Source of the DNA: Pelecanus crispus
Lineage: Eukaryota; Chordata; Aves; Pelecaniformes; Pelecanidae
Direction: 5' to 3'
Assembly (NCBI RefSeq): GCF_030463565.1
Contig: NC_134645.1
Coordinates: forward strand, 999,501-1,063,500
Length of the DNA stretch: 64,000 nt
A program made the position numbers and the translations under genes. Within the stretch, counting starts at the first letter, position 1; each line of letters starts with the position of its first letter. Shown here piece after piece: positions 1 to 9,242 of the stretch. A model generated the notes under the pieces. The model saw only the letters and a program-made list of their open reading frames with translations, was not told the DNA's origin and did no database searches.

Positions 1-790
1 AGCAGAGCAGGTAGGGCAGGCAGAGCGGGCAGGGCAGGGCAGGCAGAGCAGGTAGGACAGAGCAGGCAGGGCAGGCAGAGCAGGCAGGGCGGGCAGAGCA
101 GAGCAGGCAGAGCAGGGCAGTGCAGGCAGGGCAGAGCAGGGCAGGCAGAGCAGGGCAGGCAGGGCAGAGCAGGGCAGGCAGGGCAGAGCAGGGCAGTGCA
201 GGCAGGGCAGAGCAGAGCAGGCAGAGCAGAGCAGGCAGGGCAGGCAGGGAGGGCAGAGCAGGGCAGGCAGGGCAGAGCAGAGCAGGCAGAGCAGGGCAGG
301 CAGAGCAGGCAGGGCAGGCAGGGCAGAGCAGAGCAGGCAGAGCAGGGCAGGCAGGGCAGAGCAGGGCGGGCAGAGCAGGCAGGGCAGAGCAGGGCAGGCA
401 GGGCAGAGCAGGGCAGTGCAGGCAGGGCAGGGCAGGCAGGGAGGGCAGAGCAGGGCAGTGCAGGCAGGGCAGGGCAGGCAGGGAGGGCAGAGCAGGGCAG
501 GCAGAGCAGAGCAGGCAGGGCAGGCAGAGCAGAGCAGAGCAGGCAGGGCAGGGCAGGCAGAGCAGGCAGGGCAGAGCAGAGCAGGCAGAGCAGGGCAGGC
601 AGGGCAGAGCAGGGCAGTGCAGGCAGGGCAGAGCAGGGCGGGCAGGGCAGGCAGGGCAGAGCAGTGCAGGCAGGGCAGGCAGGGCAGAGCAGGGCAGTGC
701 AGGCAGGGCAGGGCAGGCAGAGCAGAGCAGGCAGGGCAGGCAGAGCAGAGCAGAGCAGGCAGGGCAGGCAGAGCGGGCAGCAGAGCTGTG
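1..790. repeat. GGCAG/AGCAG pentamer-based minisatellite
   Basis: About 790 bases made almost only of GGCAG and AGCAG pentamers, with occasional GGGCAG, GTGCAG and GGGAGG variants, arranged in irregular higher-order blocks. It touches the window start, so its full length is unknown. It stops abruptly near 785, where ordinary GC-rich sequence begins. Open frames across it encode only Gln/Ala/Gly/Arg/Ser repeats in all frames and are not genes. Confidence 0.95.
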
Positions 791-857
791 CTGGCGGCCG
801 GAGGCGCAGGAGCGGGCAGCGCCCGGGGTTTTACGGGGGAGATGTGCTCGGGTCTTT

Positions 858-1048
858 GGGGCGGGGGGGGGGGGGGGGGGAAAGCCTAATTTCCTGTGAA
901 ATGAGAGAGAAACTTGTCAGCGGGGACCAGGAGAAGAGGAGGGCCTCTGTTAGTCTTCAAAGAGAGAGGGAGAGAGAGGAGAGAGGGAGAGAAAGAGAGA
1001 GGGATTCTTTTTTTCCCTCCCCCCCTCCTTTTTTTTTTTTTTTTTTTC
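858..1048. repeat. Cluster of simple repeats (poly-G, GA-rich, poly-T)
   Basis: A G run of about 19 bases (862-880), a GA-rich stretch (about 959-1002) and a T run (about 1030-1047) in quick succession. Homopolymers of this size are frequent in both gene-flanking parts of the window and rare in its middle. Confidence 0.9.
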
Positions 1049-1590
1049 CAGAATAGATATAGCACGAATTTTTAATTCGTCTTCCTTTCACAGACAACAA
1101 TGCTGGTTTTGAAAGCTGGGCACAATTTGGGTTTTGTGAGGGGTCCCCCGGCCCAGCTGGCCATATGGGATACAACATGTAGAACACGCCTAACAATGAG
1201 CACGAGTGACAGCCCTAACAAAACGCAAAGGACACTGCTCCCTGACTCCGAGATGGACTGCCTCCCATAAATGAATTGAATGGCCCTAAAAAGAAGGCGG
1301 GGGGGGGCGGGGGGGGGGGGAAGGAAGGCACAGGGAGGGGGGCCCACCCCCCCCAAACTGTCTCTCCTATTTTTCTCCTCCCCGGCCCAGCCCTGGCTGC
1401 CTTTGCCTTCGTCTCTTTTTAATATGCACGCCTCTAACATGCTCACCTCCCTGCCTCCCCCATTGTGCTGTTTTGTGAAGTCTACTGTATATTGTGCAAA
1501 GATAGACTGCCCGGAGCTGGCCCGGCAGCATGGGAGATATAAGGCCACGGAGGTTAGGGCCACACAACTGGTTTTATAGACTTAGCAGAG
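1049..1590. other. Low-repeat noncoding block downstream of NKX2-2
   Basis: Mostly unique sequence between repeat clusters, broken by a G-rich run near 1300-1320. It holds a perfect short inverted repeat (ACGAATT, 3-base loop, AATTCGT, 1064-1080) and AT-rich motifs such as CATAAATGAATTGAATGG. No credible open reading frame or splice structure was seen. It may be a conserved regulatory island, but that is inference from composition only. Confidence 0.3.
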
Positions 1591-1599
1591 CCTGGGGGG

Positions 1600-2215
1600 A
1601 AGGAGGAGGAAAAAAAAAAAAAAAGGAGGAGGAGAAAAAAAAAAAAAAGGAGGAGGAGAAAAAAAAAGTGACAATTTTCCTTCTCTCCCGCTCCTGCCTC
1701 GCACGGTGGGGCTGGAGGGGGGAAAACCTGCACACATCCGTGCCCCCCCCCGCAGCCCGGGACCCCGGTGGAGCCTCCCCGGGCTGCCAGGCCGGCTGCC
1801 CCGCTTGCTGGGCCGGTTCCCTGCCGCCGGGGCCGCCCCGCCGGTGCGCACGGAGGTCCCCGGGGCCGCCCCGCCGCAGCTTCCCCGGCTTCGGGTGGTT
1901 TGGGTAAGGGCTGACCCGGCGGGGAGGCGAGGGAAGGGGGAAGGAGGAACAAGAAAAAAAAAAAAAAAAAAAAAAAAGGGGGAAACGGGGGAAAAGGGAT
2001 TAAAAAAAAAAAACAAACACGGAGTGTGGAGGCTGTGCCCGGGGCTTTGTGGCCGGCGGGCGGCGGAGGGGCCGGTACCGGTACCCAGCATCGCTTTGCT
2101 CGGGGCTTTGAGCCGAACCGGGCGGGCTCAGCCCCGGCGGGACGGGGCGGGCGCTGCCCCGGCCCCATCACACCCCAAAGCCTTGTTAAAAAAAAAAAAA
2201 AAAAAAAAAAATTGC
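1600..2215. repeat. A-run clusters in GC-rich DNA
   Basis: Long A runs interrupted by GGAGGAGG (1610-1668), then further A runs near 1950-1977, 1999-2011 and 2188-2210, separated by GC-rich unique sequence. Lysine-rich or phenylalanine-rich open frames over this interval are artefacts of the homopolymers. Confidence 0.85.
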
Positions 2216-3250
2216 AGCACCTTTACCATCCTAAAATGGCAGGGGAGGGCCAAGGAGCGCGCAGGGGCCCCGGCTGCACCCAAACCGGCCGCCCCGCCTC
2301 GCCTCTCTCCTCTCCCTTATCCCCCCCCTCCCGTGCTTTTTTTGGGGGTGCCCCAGCTGTTAACCCTTTCCCCTGGCCTGCCCCAGCCGCCGGCGCAGCC
2401 CCGAGGGCTGAACCAGAAGTTTCCCCGCTCCCCCCCCCCATGCAAACGGCCCCCAGCCCGGGGAGGGGGGCATTGCCGTGATGCCGGTACCCAAAACTCC
2501 GCAGCCGGCAGACCCCAGCTGCACGGGGGGGGGGGGGGGGGCACTGAGGGGGATAAAAGCACGAGCACAGATATAAAATAATTCTCTCCCGCCCCCGCCT
2601 CCGTGTTTCGCCAGCTCCGGGTGTTGCGGAGGAGCCGGGCTGAAGCCGACTGCCCCGAAAAAAGCCGCTTTCCCCCGAAAAAAAAAAGAAGTTGCGGGGC
2701 GGTGGGCGTGGGGGGGGGGGGCGTGGGGCCTTGCTCGGCCGTGTCTCCCCGCGGGGACCCCCCGGCCACGCTGGCCCCACGCCGAAACGCCGGCCGCACC
2801 GAGGAGTCGAACAAAACCGGTTCGTCGTTGTTATCGCTTCCTTCTCTTTCTCCAGTTTTTTTTTTTTTCTTTCCCTTGAAACACAGCTTTTTTTTTTAAA
2901 AAAAAAAAAAAAATTAAATTCGTACTAAAATATCGAAAGCCTGGCTTTGCACACAATGAGCCCGCTTTCCTGCGGCGGCCAGCAGCGAGGGTTTAATCCG
3001 CGTTTCTCCCCCCACCCCCGCTCATGGTTACTCGGGAATAGTTGTGCGCAGCCCCCAAATAAGATCAACCAAAACGAAAGCCCCGGCGGCTCCCCACGGC
3101 AGCCAGAGTCACGGCGAGGTGCAAAAACCCCCCCGCTAATCGTTGTCGGGGGTTAGAGGCGGCCGAAAATTTGCCCGAGGGGGGGAAGCGGTGGGGGTCC
3201 CCGTGTCGGGGTGCCCTGCGCGGCGCTCCGGGCTCACGCCCGTTCCTCAC
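2216..3250. other. GC-rich noncoding DNA beyond the NKX2-2 3' end
   Basis: GC-rich sequence with poly-C and poly-G runs (about 2430, 2526-2540, 2710), a poly-T/poly-A pair (2854-2912) and no recognisable gene. In other vertebrates the relative NKX2-4 lies on this side of NKX2-2, but no NKX2-4 exon is present here. Confidence 0.5.
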
Positions 3251-3275
3251 AAAACCACAGGAGCAGCGGGGGGGT

Positions 3276-3288
3276 TTTATTCTTTATT
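3276..3288 (-). terminator. NKX2-2: Tandem polyadenylation signals for NKX2-2
   Basis: Read on the minus strand, the sequence AATAAAGAATAAA places two AATAAA hexamers seven bases apart, about 470 bases past the NKX2-2 stop. A third hexamer lies at 3338-3343 next to an A-rich stretch. Which one is used cannot be told from sequence. Confidence 0.4.
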
Positions 3289-3521
3289 TTTTTTTTTTTT
3301 TAAATTGTGACGATTCCCCCCCCCCTCCTTTTTTTTTTTTATTTTAGTTGTAGGTAGACAGGACCACTCTGAATGGCGCAAAAATTTCTGTAAACAATGA
3401 CGCACAAAAAACACCTCCCCTCCCTTCCCCCCGCCTCCCCCCGAAATGAAACCGACCCCCCCCCCCCCAAAAAAAAAAAAAAATGGAGGGGAAAAGAAAC
3501 GGGAGAGGGAAAAAACAAAAC

Positions 3522-3567
3522 ATAATAATAATAATAATAGCAATAATAATAATAATAATAATAATAG
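3522..3567. repeat. AAT trinucleotide microsatellite in the NKX2-2 3' UTR
   Basis: About 15 AAT/ATA units with one interruption (AGC), inside the inferred 3' UTR. CT-repeat and poly-T runs follow at 3630-3700. Confidence 0.9.
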
Positions 3568-3751
3568 CGTTTCCCTCTCCATTCCTTCCCCCCGCAGTTT
3601 TGATTTTATTTTTGGAGCATCAGTCTGTCTCTTTCTCTCTCTCTCTTTATTATTTTTGTTTTCCTCCTTTTTTTTTTTTTCCTTTTTTTTTTTTTTTGTG
3701 TTTGTGTGTGTGCGGGCCGTGTGTGCGTGTGTGCGCGCTCCCCTCCAGCGT

Positions 3752-4311
3752 TCACCAAGTCCATTGCTGAGCTTGTACCAAATGGTGTGCTGTGGGGTAC
3801 TGGGGGTTGCCGGCCGCGCTGTACTGGGCGTTGTATTGCATATGCTGTAGAGACTGGGCGCTATAGGCGGAGAAGGGGATTCCCGTCTGGAAAGTCGCGG
3901 CTGCCAAGTCCTGAGCTTTGAGCGTGTGGCAGGGCTTGCCGTCCCTGACTAAGACCGGCACGGCCACCCGCCGCGGGGAGGGAAGAGGAGTCACTTCCAT
4001 ACCTTTCTCGGCCCGGGCCCGCTTCATCTTGTAGCGATGGTTCTGGAACCAGATCTTCACCTGGGTGGGCGTCAGGCGGATCAGGCTGGCCAGGTGCTCC
4101 CGCTCCGGCGCCGACAGGTACCGCTGCTGCCGGAACCGCCGCTCCAGCTCGTAGGTCTGCGCCTTGGAGAAGAGCACCCTCCTCTTCCTCTTCTTCCCCG
4201 CGTCCCCGCCGCCCGCCGCTTCCTTCTCGTTGTCGGGCGACTCGTCGGCCGACGGCTCCGGCGACTTGCCGGCGGGGTCCTGGCCACCGCCGCCGGCCGT
4301 CAGCCCGTGCA
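3752..4311 (-). CDS. NKX2-2: NKX2-2 coding exon 2 (homeodomain, NK2-SD, C terminus)
   Basis: 560 coding bases including TGA at 3752-3754. It starts with the last two bases of Leu87 and encodes [12 protein letters not shown], a Ser/Pro/acidic stretch ([13 protein letters not shown]), then the homeodomain. A minus-strand open frame continues upstream of the acceptor into the intronic minisatellite as far as 4492. The acceptor and agreement with the family place the real boundary at 4311. Confidence 0.97.
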
Positions 4312-5342
4312 CTGCGGGGAGTCCGGCCCGGAGAGAGCCGTCAGCGGGGCAGGGGGGGGTCCGCATCCCTCCGGCCACCCCCCGCATCCCTCCGGCCACC
4401 CCCCGCATCCCTCCGGCCACCCCCCGCATCCCTCCGGCTACCCCCTGCATCCCTCCGGCTATGCTCCACATCCCTCCGGCTACACTCCGCATCCCTCTGC
4501 ATCCCTCCGGCTACGCTCCGCATCCCCCCGACTATGCTCCGCATCCCTCCGGCCACCCCCTGCATCCCTCCGGCTACACTCCGCATCCCTCTGCATCCCT
4601 CCGGCTACACTCCACATCCCTCCGGCTACCCCCTGCACCCCCCCGACCACCCCCTGCATCCCCCCGCATCCCTCCGGCTACCCCCTGCATCCCTCCGGCT
4701 ACGCTCCACATCCCTCTGGCTACCCCCTGCATCCCTCCGCATCCCTCCGACCACCTCCTGCATCCCTCCGACCACCTCCTGCATCCCTCCGACCATCCCC
4801 CCCCATCCCTCCGACCACCCCCCGCATCCCCCCGACCACCCCCCGCATCCCTCCGGCCACCCCCCCCCATCCCTCCCGCCGCCCCCCGCATCCCTCCGGC
4901 CGCGCTGAGCAGCGCGGCTCGCCCCCTCCTTTTTTTTTTTTTTTTTTGGGGGGGGGGGGGGGGAAGGGATGGAGGCAGCGGCCGGGGCTCAGCCAGCCGT
5001 GGCGAGCGGCAAAGCCCCCCCGCTCGCCCCCGGGGCCGGCGGGGAAGCCCCGTCCCCGCCGTCGCCGTCCCCGCGGTACTCACGGGAGTATTGGATGCCC
5101 TCGGCGCTCGCCAGCCAGCGCGTGTAGGGATTATCGCTGTTATCATAGAAAGGGTTCTTCAAAGGCAGCGTCTGAACAGTGTCCAAGGGGGTTTGTCCCA
5201 AAACTCCCGCTTTTTTGGGCGGCTCCGGCGCCTCGCTCTCTTCCTCGCCTCCCTCGGCGGCGGAGCCGTCCTCATCGTTGGTGTCGGGGAGGTCCAGAAT
5301 GTCCTTCACCGAAAAGCCCGTCTTTGTGTTGGTCAGAGACAT
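3752..5342 (-). CDS. NKX2-2: NKX2-2, NK2-class homeodomain transcription factor (two coding exons)
   Basis: Nuclear DNA-binding repressor/activator of ventral neural tube, oligodendrocyte and pancreatic endocrine fate. The coding sequence is complement(3752..4311, 5084..5342): 819 bases, 272 residues, against 273 in human. The start ATG at 5342 opens with the NKX2-2 N terminus [10 protein letters not shown]. Domains: TN (tinman/eh1-like, Groucho-binding) motif [10 protein letters not shown] at residues 10-19; acidic linker; homeodomain 127-186 with W174, N177 and the NK2-class hallmark Y180 in [10 protein letters not shown]2-specific domain [16 protein letters not shown] at 199-214; C-terminal end QAQQWTW. 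The exon 1 donor C|GTGAGT and exon 2 acceptor CCCCGCAG|TG split Leu87 in phase 1, and a CTGAC branch-point-like motif precedes the acceptor. The 772-bp intron is largely minisatellite. Identity is certain. Only the UTR limits are inferred. Confidence 0.98.
4312..5083 (-). repeat. NKX2-2 intron filled by a 21-bp minisatellite
   Basis: Between about 4362 and 4910 the intron is some 25 copies of a 21-bp unit (core GCATCCCTCCGGCCACCCC on the plus strand) with variants CGGCTAC, CGACCAC and occasional shortened 12-bp copies. It is followed by a T run and G run (4931-4963). The unit length is a multiple of three, so frames stay open on both strands and encode repeated GGMRGVA-like peptides. The unit resembles no known protein. 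Confidence 0.95.
5084..5342 (-). CDS. NKX2-2: NKX2-2 coding exon 1 (TN motif and linker)
   Basis: 259 bases encoding residues 1-86 and the first base of codon 87. It contains the TN motif and the conserved block [21 protein letters not shown] just before the splice site. Frame reading past the donor (REYRGDGDG...) is intronic and was not included. Confidence 0.97.
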
Positions 5343-5990
5343 GTTCCGGGCAAATTTTCGGCAGGAAAGTTGAAGGAGCAGCTTGGCCGATCCGCCGTCT
5401 CACGGGCGCACACGCGGGGAGCGGCGGGGACAACGCCACGCAGCCGGGGGAGGAGGCTGCGGGGCGGCGGCACGCGTGGAGGAGGGAGAAAAAAAAAAAA
5501 AAAGAAGAATATAGATAGATAAAAAAATAACCGGAGGGGTTTGTGCCAAAAAAAAAAAAAAAAAGAAAAAAAAAAAAAAAAAGCGAGCGGAGCCGCAGCG
5601 GTGGATCTCTGCGGTGGTGGTTTCCACGGGCTCGTTCTGCCACGGGGGAAATTCAGAGAGCGGGAGGCAGCAGCTGGCTTCGGAAATAGTTTGTAAGTCC
5701 AGGGAAAAGGGGGAAAGAGATGCCAAAAAAAAAAAAAAAAAAAAAAAAAAAGAAAAAGGGAAAAAAAAAAAAGGAAAAAAAAGGAAAAAAAAAGGAAAAA
5801 AAAAAAAGAAAAAAAATCACTTCTAGATCTTGCTTAAACACCCCGAACCCGTGCCTGCCGCTTGAAAAAACCGAGCCATTGCTGGAGCGAGCAGTCCATA
5901 TAAGGCTGGTCCCCACACATGAACCTGCCGAGAGGAGGGAGAAAAAAAATACATTAAACCCGCGAAAGGTTGGCCACGTGTGGGCGGGTC
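5343..5990 (-). promoter_or_regulatory. NKX2-2: NKX2-2 5' UTR and proximal promoter (extent inferred)
   Basis: Immediately upstream of the NKX2-2 start. It contains long A runs on the plus strand (5490-5505, 5550-5582, 5724-5816), so T-rich in the sense direction. A CArg-type box CCATATAAGG at 5896-5905 also reads as TTATAT on the minus strand, and a CACGTG E-box beside a GC box lies at about 5974-5988. No certain TATA box or initiator was identified. The CArG/TATA-like motif about 555 bases above the ATG is the best candidate core element. Confidence 0.45.
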
Positions 5991-6059
5991 CTGGAAGTCA
6001 AGTGGATGAAGACAGTGTTTGCAGATGTGAAATTGCGGGTTTTGGGCGAGCTCCGAGCT

Positions 6060-6115
6060 TCCACCATTGGTGATGAGTGGTATAACGTGTCAGTTAATTA
6101 CCGGCGTGGGGAGGG
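6060..6115. promoter_or_regulatory. Homeodomain-motif patch upstream of NKX2-2
   Basis: Short unique patch with GTTAATTACC (TTAATTA homeodomain core) next to TATAACGTGTC, flanked by GC-rich sequence and a GT repeat. Function is inferred from motif content only. Confidence 0.25.
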
Positions 6116-6479
6116 CCCTTCCGCGCGTGTGTGTGTGTGTCAGCGAGGGGGGGGGGTGTCTTTTTTCTTTTTTTTTTTTTTCCTTAAAACACAGTATTTA
6201 CATACAAAGAGCCTCGCACACCAGCCCGATATTCCGCGCACTCCAAAGTGTGTTTTCCACCGATTGCCTCGAAAAGCGGGGGGGGGGGGGGAAATTAAGG
6301 GAGGGGGCGGGTGGGGTGTGATAAGGAGCGAGGGCGGCTGCGTGCGCGGTTTCCCGCCCCTCCCGCGCAGCCTGCGCGCCCACGCAAACCCGCGGACAGC
6401 GTTTTTTGGTTTGGTTTTTTTTTTTTTTTTTAATTTTTTTTTTTTTTTTTCGGGGAAGCGCTCAAAGCCCCCGCGCGGG

Positions 6480-6660
6480 CCCGAAACGCGAGGCGGCTCA
6501 GATGGCAAGAGACCAACTTATCTAAACCGCCTAGGTCAATATTTTGGTTGAGGCTTTAGGGATGAAGGCTGGAAATTAAACAGCCAGTAATTGATTCTAG
6601 TTTGCTCCGAAATTAACCGAACTGGCAAAACGCGATCGTCAGTCACGACCCGGGGAGATC
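6480..6660. promoter_or_regulatory. Candidate NKX2-2 upstream regulatory island
   Basis: About 180 repeat-free bases 1.1-1.3 kb upstream of the NKX2-2 ATG, between poly-T tracts and G-rich DNA. It contains AACTTATC (GATA-type), GTCAATATTTTGG (forkhead/HNF6-like), GTAATTGATT (homeodomain) and GAAATTAACC. FOXA regulation of Nkx2.2 is known in mammals. Assignment of this patch to that role is inference. Confidence 0.35.
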
Positions 6661-7129
6661 CGGGAGGTGATTACCTGGGGGCGGGGGGCGCGGGGGGGGG
6701 CTTTATTTGGAGAGGTCTCAGTGATTTTGCCTCCTTCTTCCAGGGGAATAAAACCCAGCCCGGGTGGTTCGTGCGATGGGCTGGAGCCCGACGGACATAC
6801 AAATACGGCTGAATTCAGGTTTTTCTCTCTTTTTTTTTTTTTTTTTTTTTTTTTTCCCCTTTCTTTTTCAGGATCTGGGGAAGGAGGGGGGGGCTAAAGA
6901 AGGGGTTGCTTTCCAAAAAGGCGTTTTGGAAGGCCGGACCTCCAGGTATCCGCAGACAGACGCCACCGGCAGCCGCCGAGCCCCGCAGCATCCCTGGCCG
7001 CGGGTCCCGGTGGAGCGGCCACGGAGGCTCCCCCTGCCCGGCGCAGGGCTGCCAACAGCCCCCTCCCCAAATTCTTCCCCCTCTCTCTGTCTGCCACCAA
7101 CTTTTATTTCCATTTTCCTTCTTCCTCCC

Positions 7130-7320
7130 CTTCCCTGCGCCCGCCGAGGTCCCTCGGCTGTGCGCACCCTGGCCCGGACCTTCCTCTTCCCTTCCCCTTC
7201 CTTCCTTTTCCCTTTCCCCTTCCTTCCCCATCGTTTTTCCCCTTCCTTCCTCTTCCTTTTCCCCTTCCTTCCTCTTCTTTATCCCCTTCCTTCCCCTTCC
7301 CTTTCCCCATCCCTGGGCCG
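7130..7320. repeat. TTCCTTCCCC-type pyrimidine microsatellite
   Basis: Irregular CCTTCC/CCCTTTTCC repeats on the plus strand over about 190 bases. Strand-asymmetric purine/pyrimidine DNA of this type recurs at 52.4-52.9, 55.5-56.0 and 63.0-64.0 kb. Confidence 0.85.
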
Positions 7321-7689
7321 CCCTGCAGCCGGGCCCCGGCCCGGGACGATGCTGGTGTGCGGGGCAGGGAAGGGGCGCGGGGGCTCCAATCTGGGAAGGG
7401 CCTTCCCGCCACCACCTTTATTTCTGGGAAAACTTCCGACCGAGTTTCTCTTCCAGGAGGAAGGAGCAGGAAGGGGGCCGCGGGTGGTGGGAAGCGGAGG
7501 AAGCCGGTGTCCCCGCCATCCTCCCCTTTGCCGAGCAATGGATTCGCACCTTCCCCTCCTCTCCCTCCCCGCTCCCCCCATCTTCCCTTCCCCAGCCCCC
7601 AGCCTGCCTCCCATAAAGTATGTGATGTGGCTGACAATGCCCAGGGATTTTTTTTTTTCCCCCCCTTCTCTTTTTTTTTTTTTTTTTTT

Positions 7690-7990
7690 TTTTAAGCGAG
7701 CCCCTGAGCACATCCTGGGTGGTCGGACCCGCGCAAACACAAATACAACCCTATGGCTAAGCTGGAAACAATGTCCGCAATGTAGACAAATGTCCGGCTT
7801 CTGTTGGAACCCTTTGTCTCGGCGCAGTTTTTGCATTTATTTCAGTGGCGAAATAATACGTGATTGACGCCCTCTTTCAATGTGTCCTAACTGTTGGGAA
7901 TAAATCTGAGGTTGTTCCTAGTTGTCATGGTATTCAACCGCACTCAATGGCTATTTCTTCATCCATTTCGGAGTCCTTCCCCGATATCGA
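7690..7990. promoter_or_regulatory. Candidate Sonic hedgehog-responsive NKX2-2 enhancer with perfect GLI site
   Basis: A repeat-free 300-bp island 2.35-2.65 kb upstream of the NKX2-2 start. It contains an exact GLI consensus TGGGTGGTC (7716-7724), forkhead-like GCAAACA (7733-7739), SOX-type AACAATG (7767-7773), a TCF/SOX-like CCTTTGTC (7811-7818), an octamer-like TTTGCAT (7830-7836) and a PBX/MEIS-type TGATTGAC (7861-7868). A mammalian Nkx2.2 neural enhancer about 2 kb upstream with Gli, Tcf and SoxB1 sites has been described (from memory). Position and motif set agree well. Orthology was not tested by alignment. Confidence 0.65.
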
Positions 7991-8397
7991 GGGAACCCCT
8001 CGGGCGGGCGCTCCCCCGCTCCGCGTCCCCTTCCCCGGGGGAGGGGCTTGGGCCACGCACCAGCCACGGAGCCCGAATTTCCAGCAAATCTCGGCCTTAT
8101 CGATAGGGATTTATATCCCCCCCTAACCCCCCCGACCTGCCCGGAGAGGGGGAGGCGGCCGCGTTTCCCTCGGATGGGGCAAGATGGGGTTTTCATTCCT
8201 ACCCTCAGGCAAGTGAGGGGGGGAAACCCCCCAAAATAGCCGTAATGACAGCGACAGTCGCGACAGCGGCAGGACGACGATGCAACGTCCCGAATTAAAG
8301 AACCCCGAAAGAAGCCGAGGCGGGGAGGGGTGGGCAGAGCCTGGGGGCGGCGGGGCCGGTGGCCCCCGCTTCTTTGGGGATGAAGAGCCAGGCCTTA

Positions 8398-8770
8398 AGT
8401 GATGATGATGATGGTGGTGATGGTGGTGGTGGTGATGAGGATGATGATGATGATGGTAGTGGTGGTGATGATGATGGTTCTGGTGGTGATGATGATGGTG
8501 GTGGTGGTGGTGGTGATGATGAGGATGGTGGTGGTGGTGATGGTGGTGATGGTGGTGGTGATGATGAGGATGGTGGTGGTGGTGATGGTGGTGGTGATGA
8601 TGAGGATGGTGGTGATGGTGATGGTGGTGATGGTGGTGGTGATGAGGATGATGATGGTGGTGGTAGTGATGAGGATCATGATAGTGGTGGTGGTGATGGT
8701 GGTGGTGATGATGAGGAGGGTGGTGGTGATGAGAATGATGATGATAACGATAATGCTAATGATAATAAGG
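8398..8770. repeat. (GAT/GGT)n trinucleotide microsatellite
   Basis: About 370 bases of GAT, GGT and occasional GAG, GTA and AAT triplets on the plus strand. The frames are open on both strands (Asp/Gly, Met/Val, Ile/Thr) purely because the unit is three bases. Confidence 0.95.
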
Positions 8771-9097
8771 AGCCCCCCAGCCAAACCCGAGTGCCGCAAC
8801 ACGGGCAGCGCGTCCTGCGAACCCCCGGCGACGTGGGGCCCCGACGGCGGGGGCAGCAGGGGCCGCCCACGGGAGGAAGCCGGGCCCTGCAGCCGCGTGA
8901 AGGCGGACACGGCCCCGGGGGTCGCTGCGGGCTGGCCTGTCCCCCCATGGTGGGGGGCTTTGGCCGGGCCCCGGCACCACCGGAGGGGTAAAGCTTCTCC
9001 CGGCGGAGAGCCGGGGCCGGCGGCCCGTTAACCCGCGGGGGACAGCGGTCCCGCGTGGGCACGCAAAGCCCCGGGGGCCGCGGCCCCCTCCCCCTCG

Positions 9098-9242
9098 CTA
9101 TATTTATAAGCGAAATCCCACGCGCGGGGCAACGCTGCGGGGCGAGGCCGCTCTCCCCCCCCGCACCGAGCGAGCGGCCCGGGACGCCGTGACGTCACCG
9201 GCGGGCGGGTGACGTGAGAGCGGCCCGGGCCCTTTGACGTCA
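9098..9242 (-). promoter_or_regulatory. TATA box with three CRE motifs in CpG-rich DNA
   Basis: On the minus strand a canonical TATAAATA lies at 9101-9108. Upstream of it in that direction are TGACGTCA at 9190-9197, a variant TGACGTGA at 9210-9217 and TGACGTCA at 9235-9242. Spacing of 80-140 bases between CREs and TATA is typical of cAMP-responsive promoters. A transcript would start near 9070 and run toward NKX2-2, so this could be an alternative distal NKX2-2 promoter or a noncoding RNA promoter. Alternative Nkx2.2 first exons are known in mouse. No exon or donor was assigned here. Confidence 0.5.

Larger units (their letters stand above)
3252..3751 (-). other. NKX2-2: NKX2-2 3' untranslated region (inferred extent)
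   Basis: Sequence following the NKX2-2 stop codon on the minus strand. It includes CT-rich and poly-T/poly-A runs, an AAT microsatellite and a unique patch (3345-3410) containing GTAAACAA. The end is inferred from tandem minus-strand AATAAA hexamers near 3276-3288, with another at 3338-3343. The length of about 500 bases is plausible for this gene. Transcript data would be needed to fix the cleavage site. Confidence 0.5.

Noticed and set aside
120-1056. Gln/Ala/Gly/Arg/Ser-repeat proteins at the window start
   Set aside because: Pentamer repeats give similar peptides in all frames. No start context, intron or family supports a gene.
1-3250. NKX2-4, expected next to NKX2-2
   Set aside because: No homeodomain or TN-motif exon is readable on either strand of this part.
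4640-4845. Three GACCACCCC near-matches to the GLI site in the NKX2-2 intron array
   Set aside because: They are variants of the minisatellite unit, one base off consensus, and expected by repeat drift. Noted only as a curiosity.
4989-5083. Extension of NKX2-2 exon 1 past residue 86 (REYRGDGDG...)
   Set aside because: It reads through a consensus GTGAGT donor and departs from the family, while splicing to 4311 restores it.
8359-9031. Asp/Gly-rich or Met/Val-rich repeat proteins
   Set aside because: Trinucleotide microsatellite translated in three frames.
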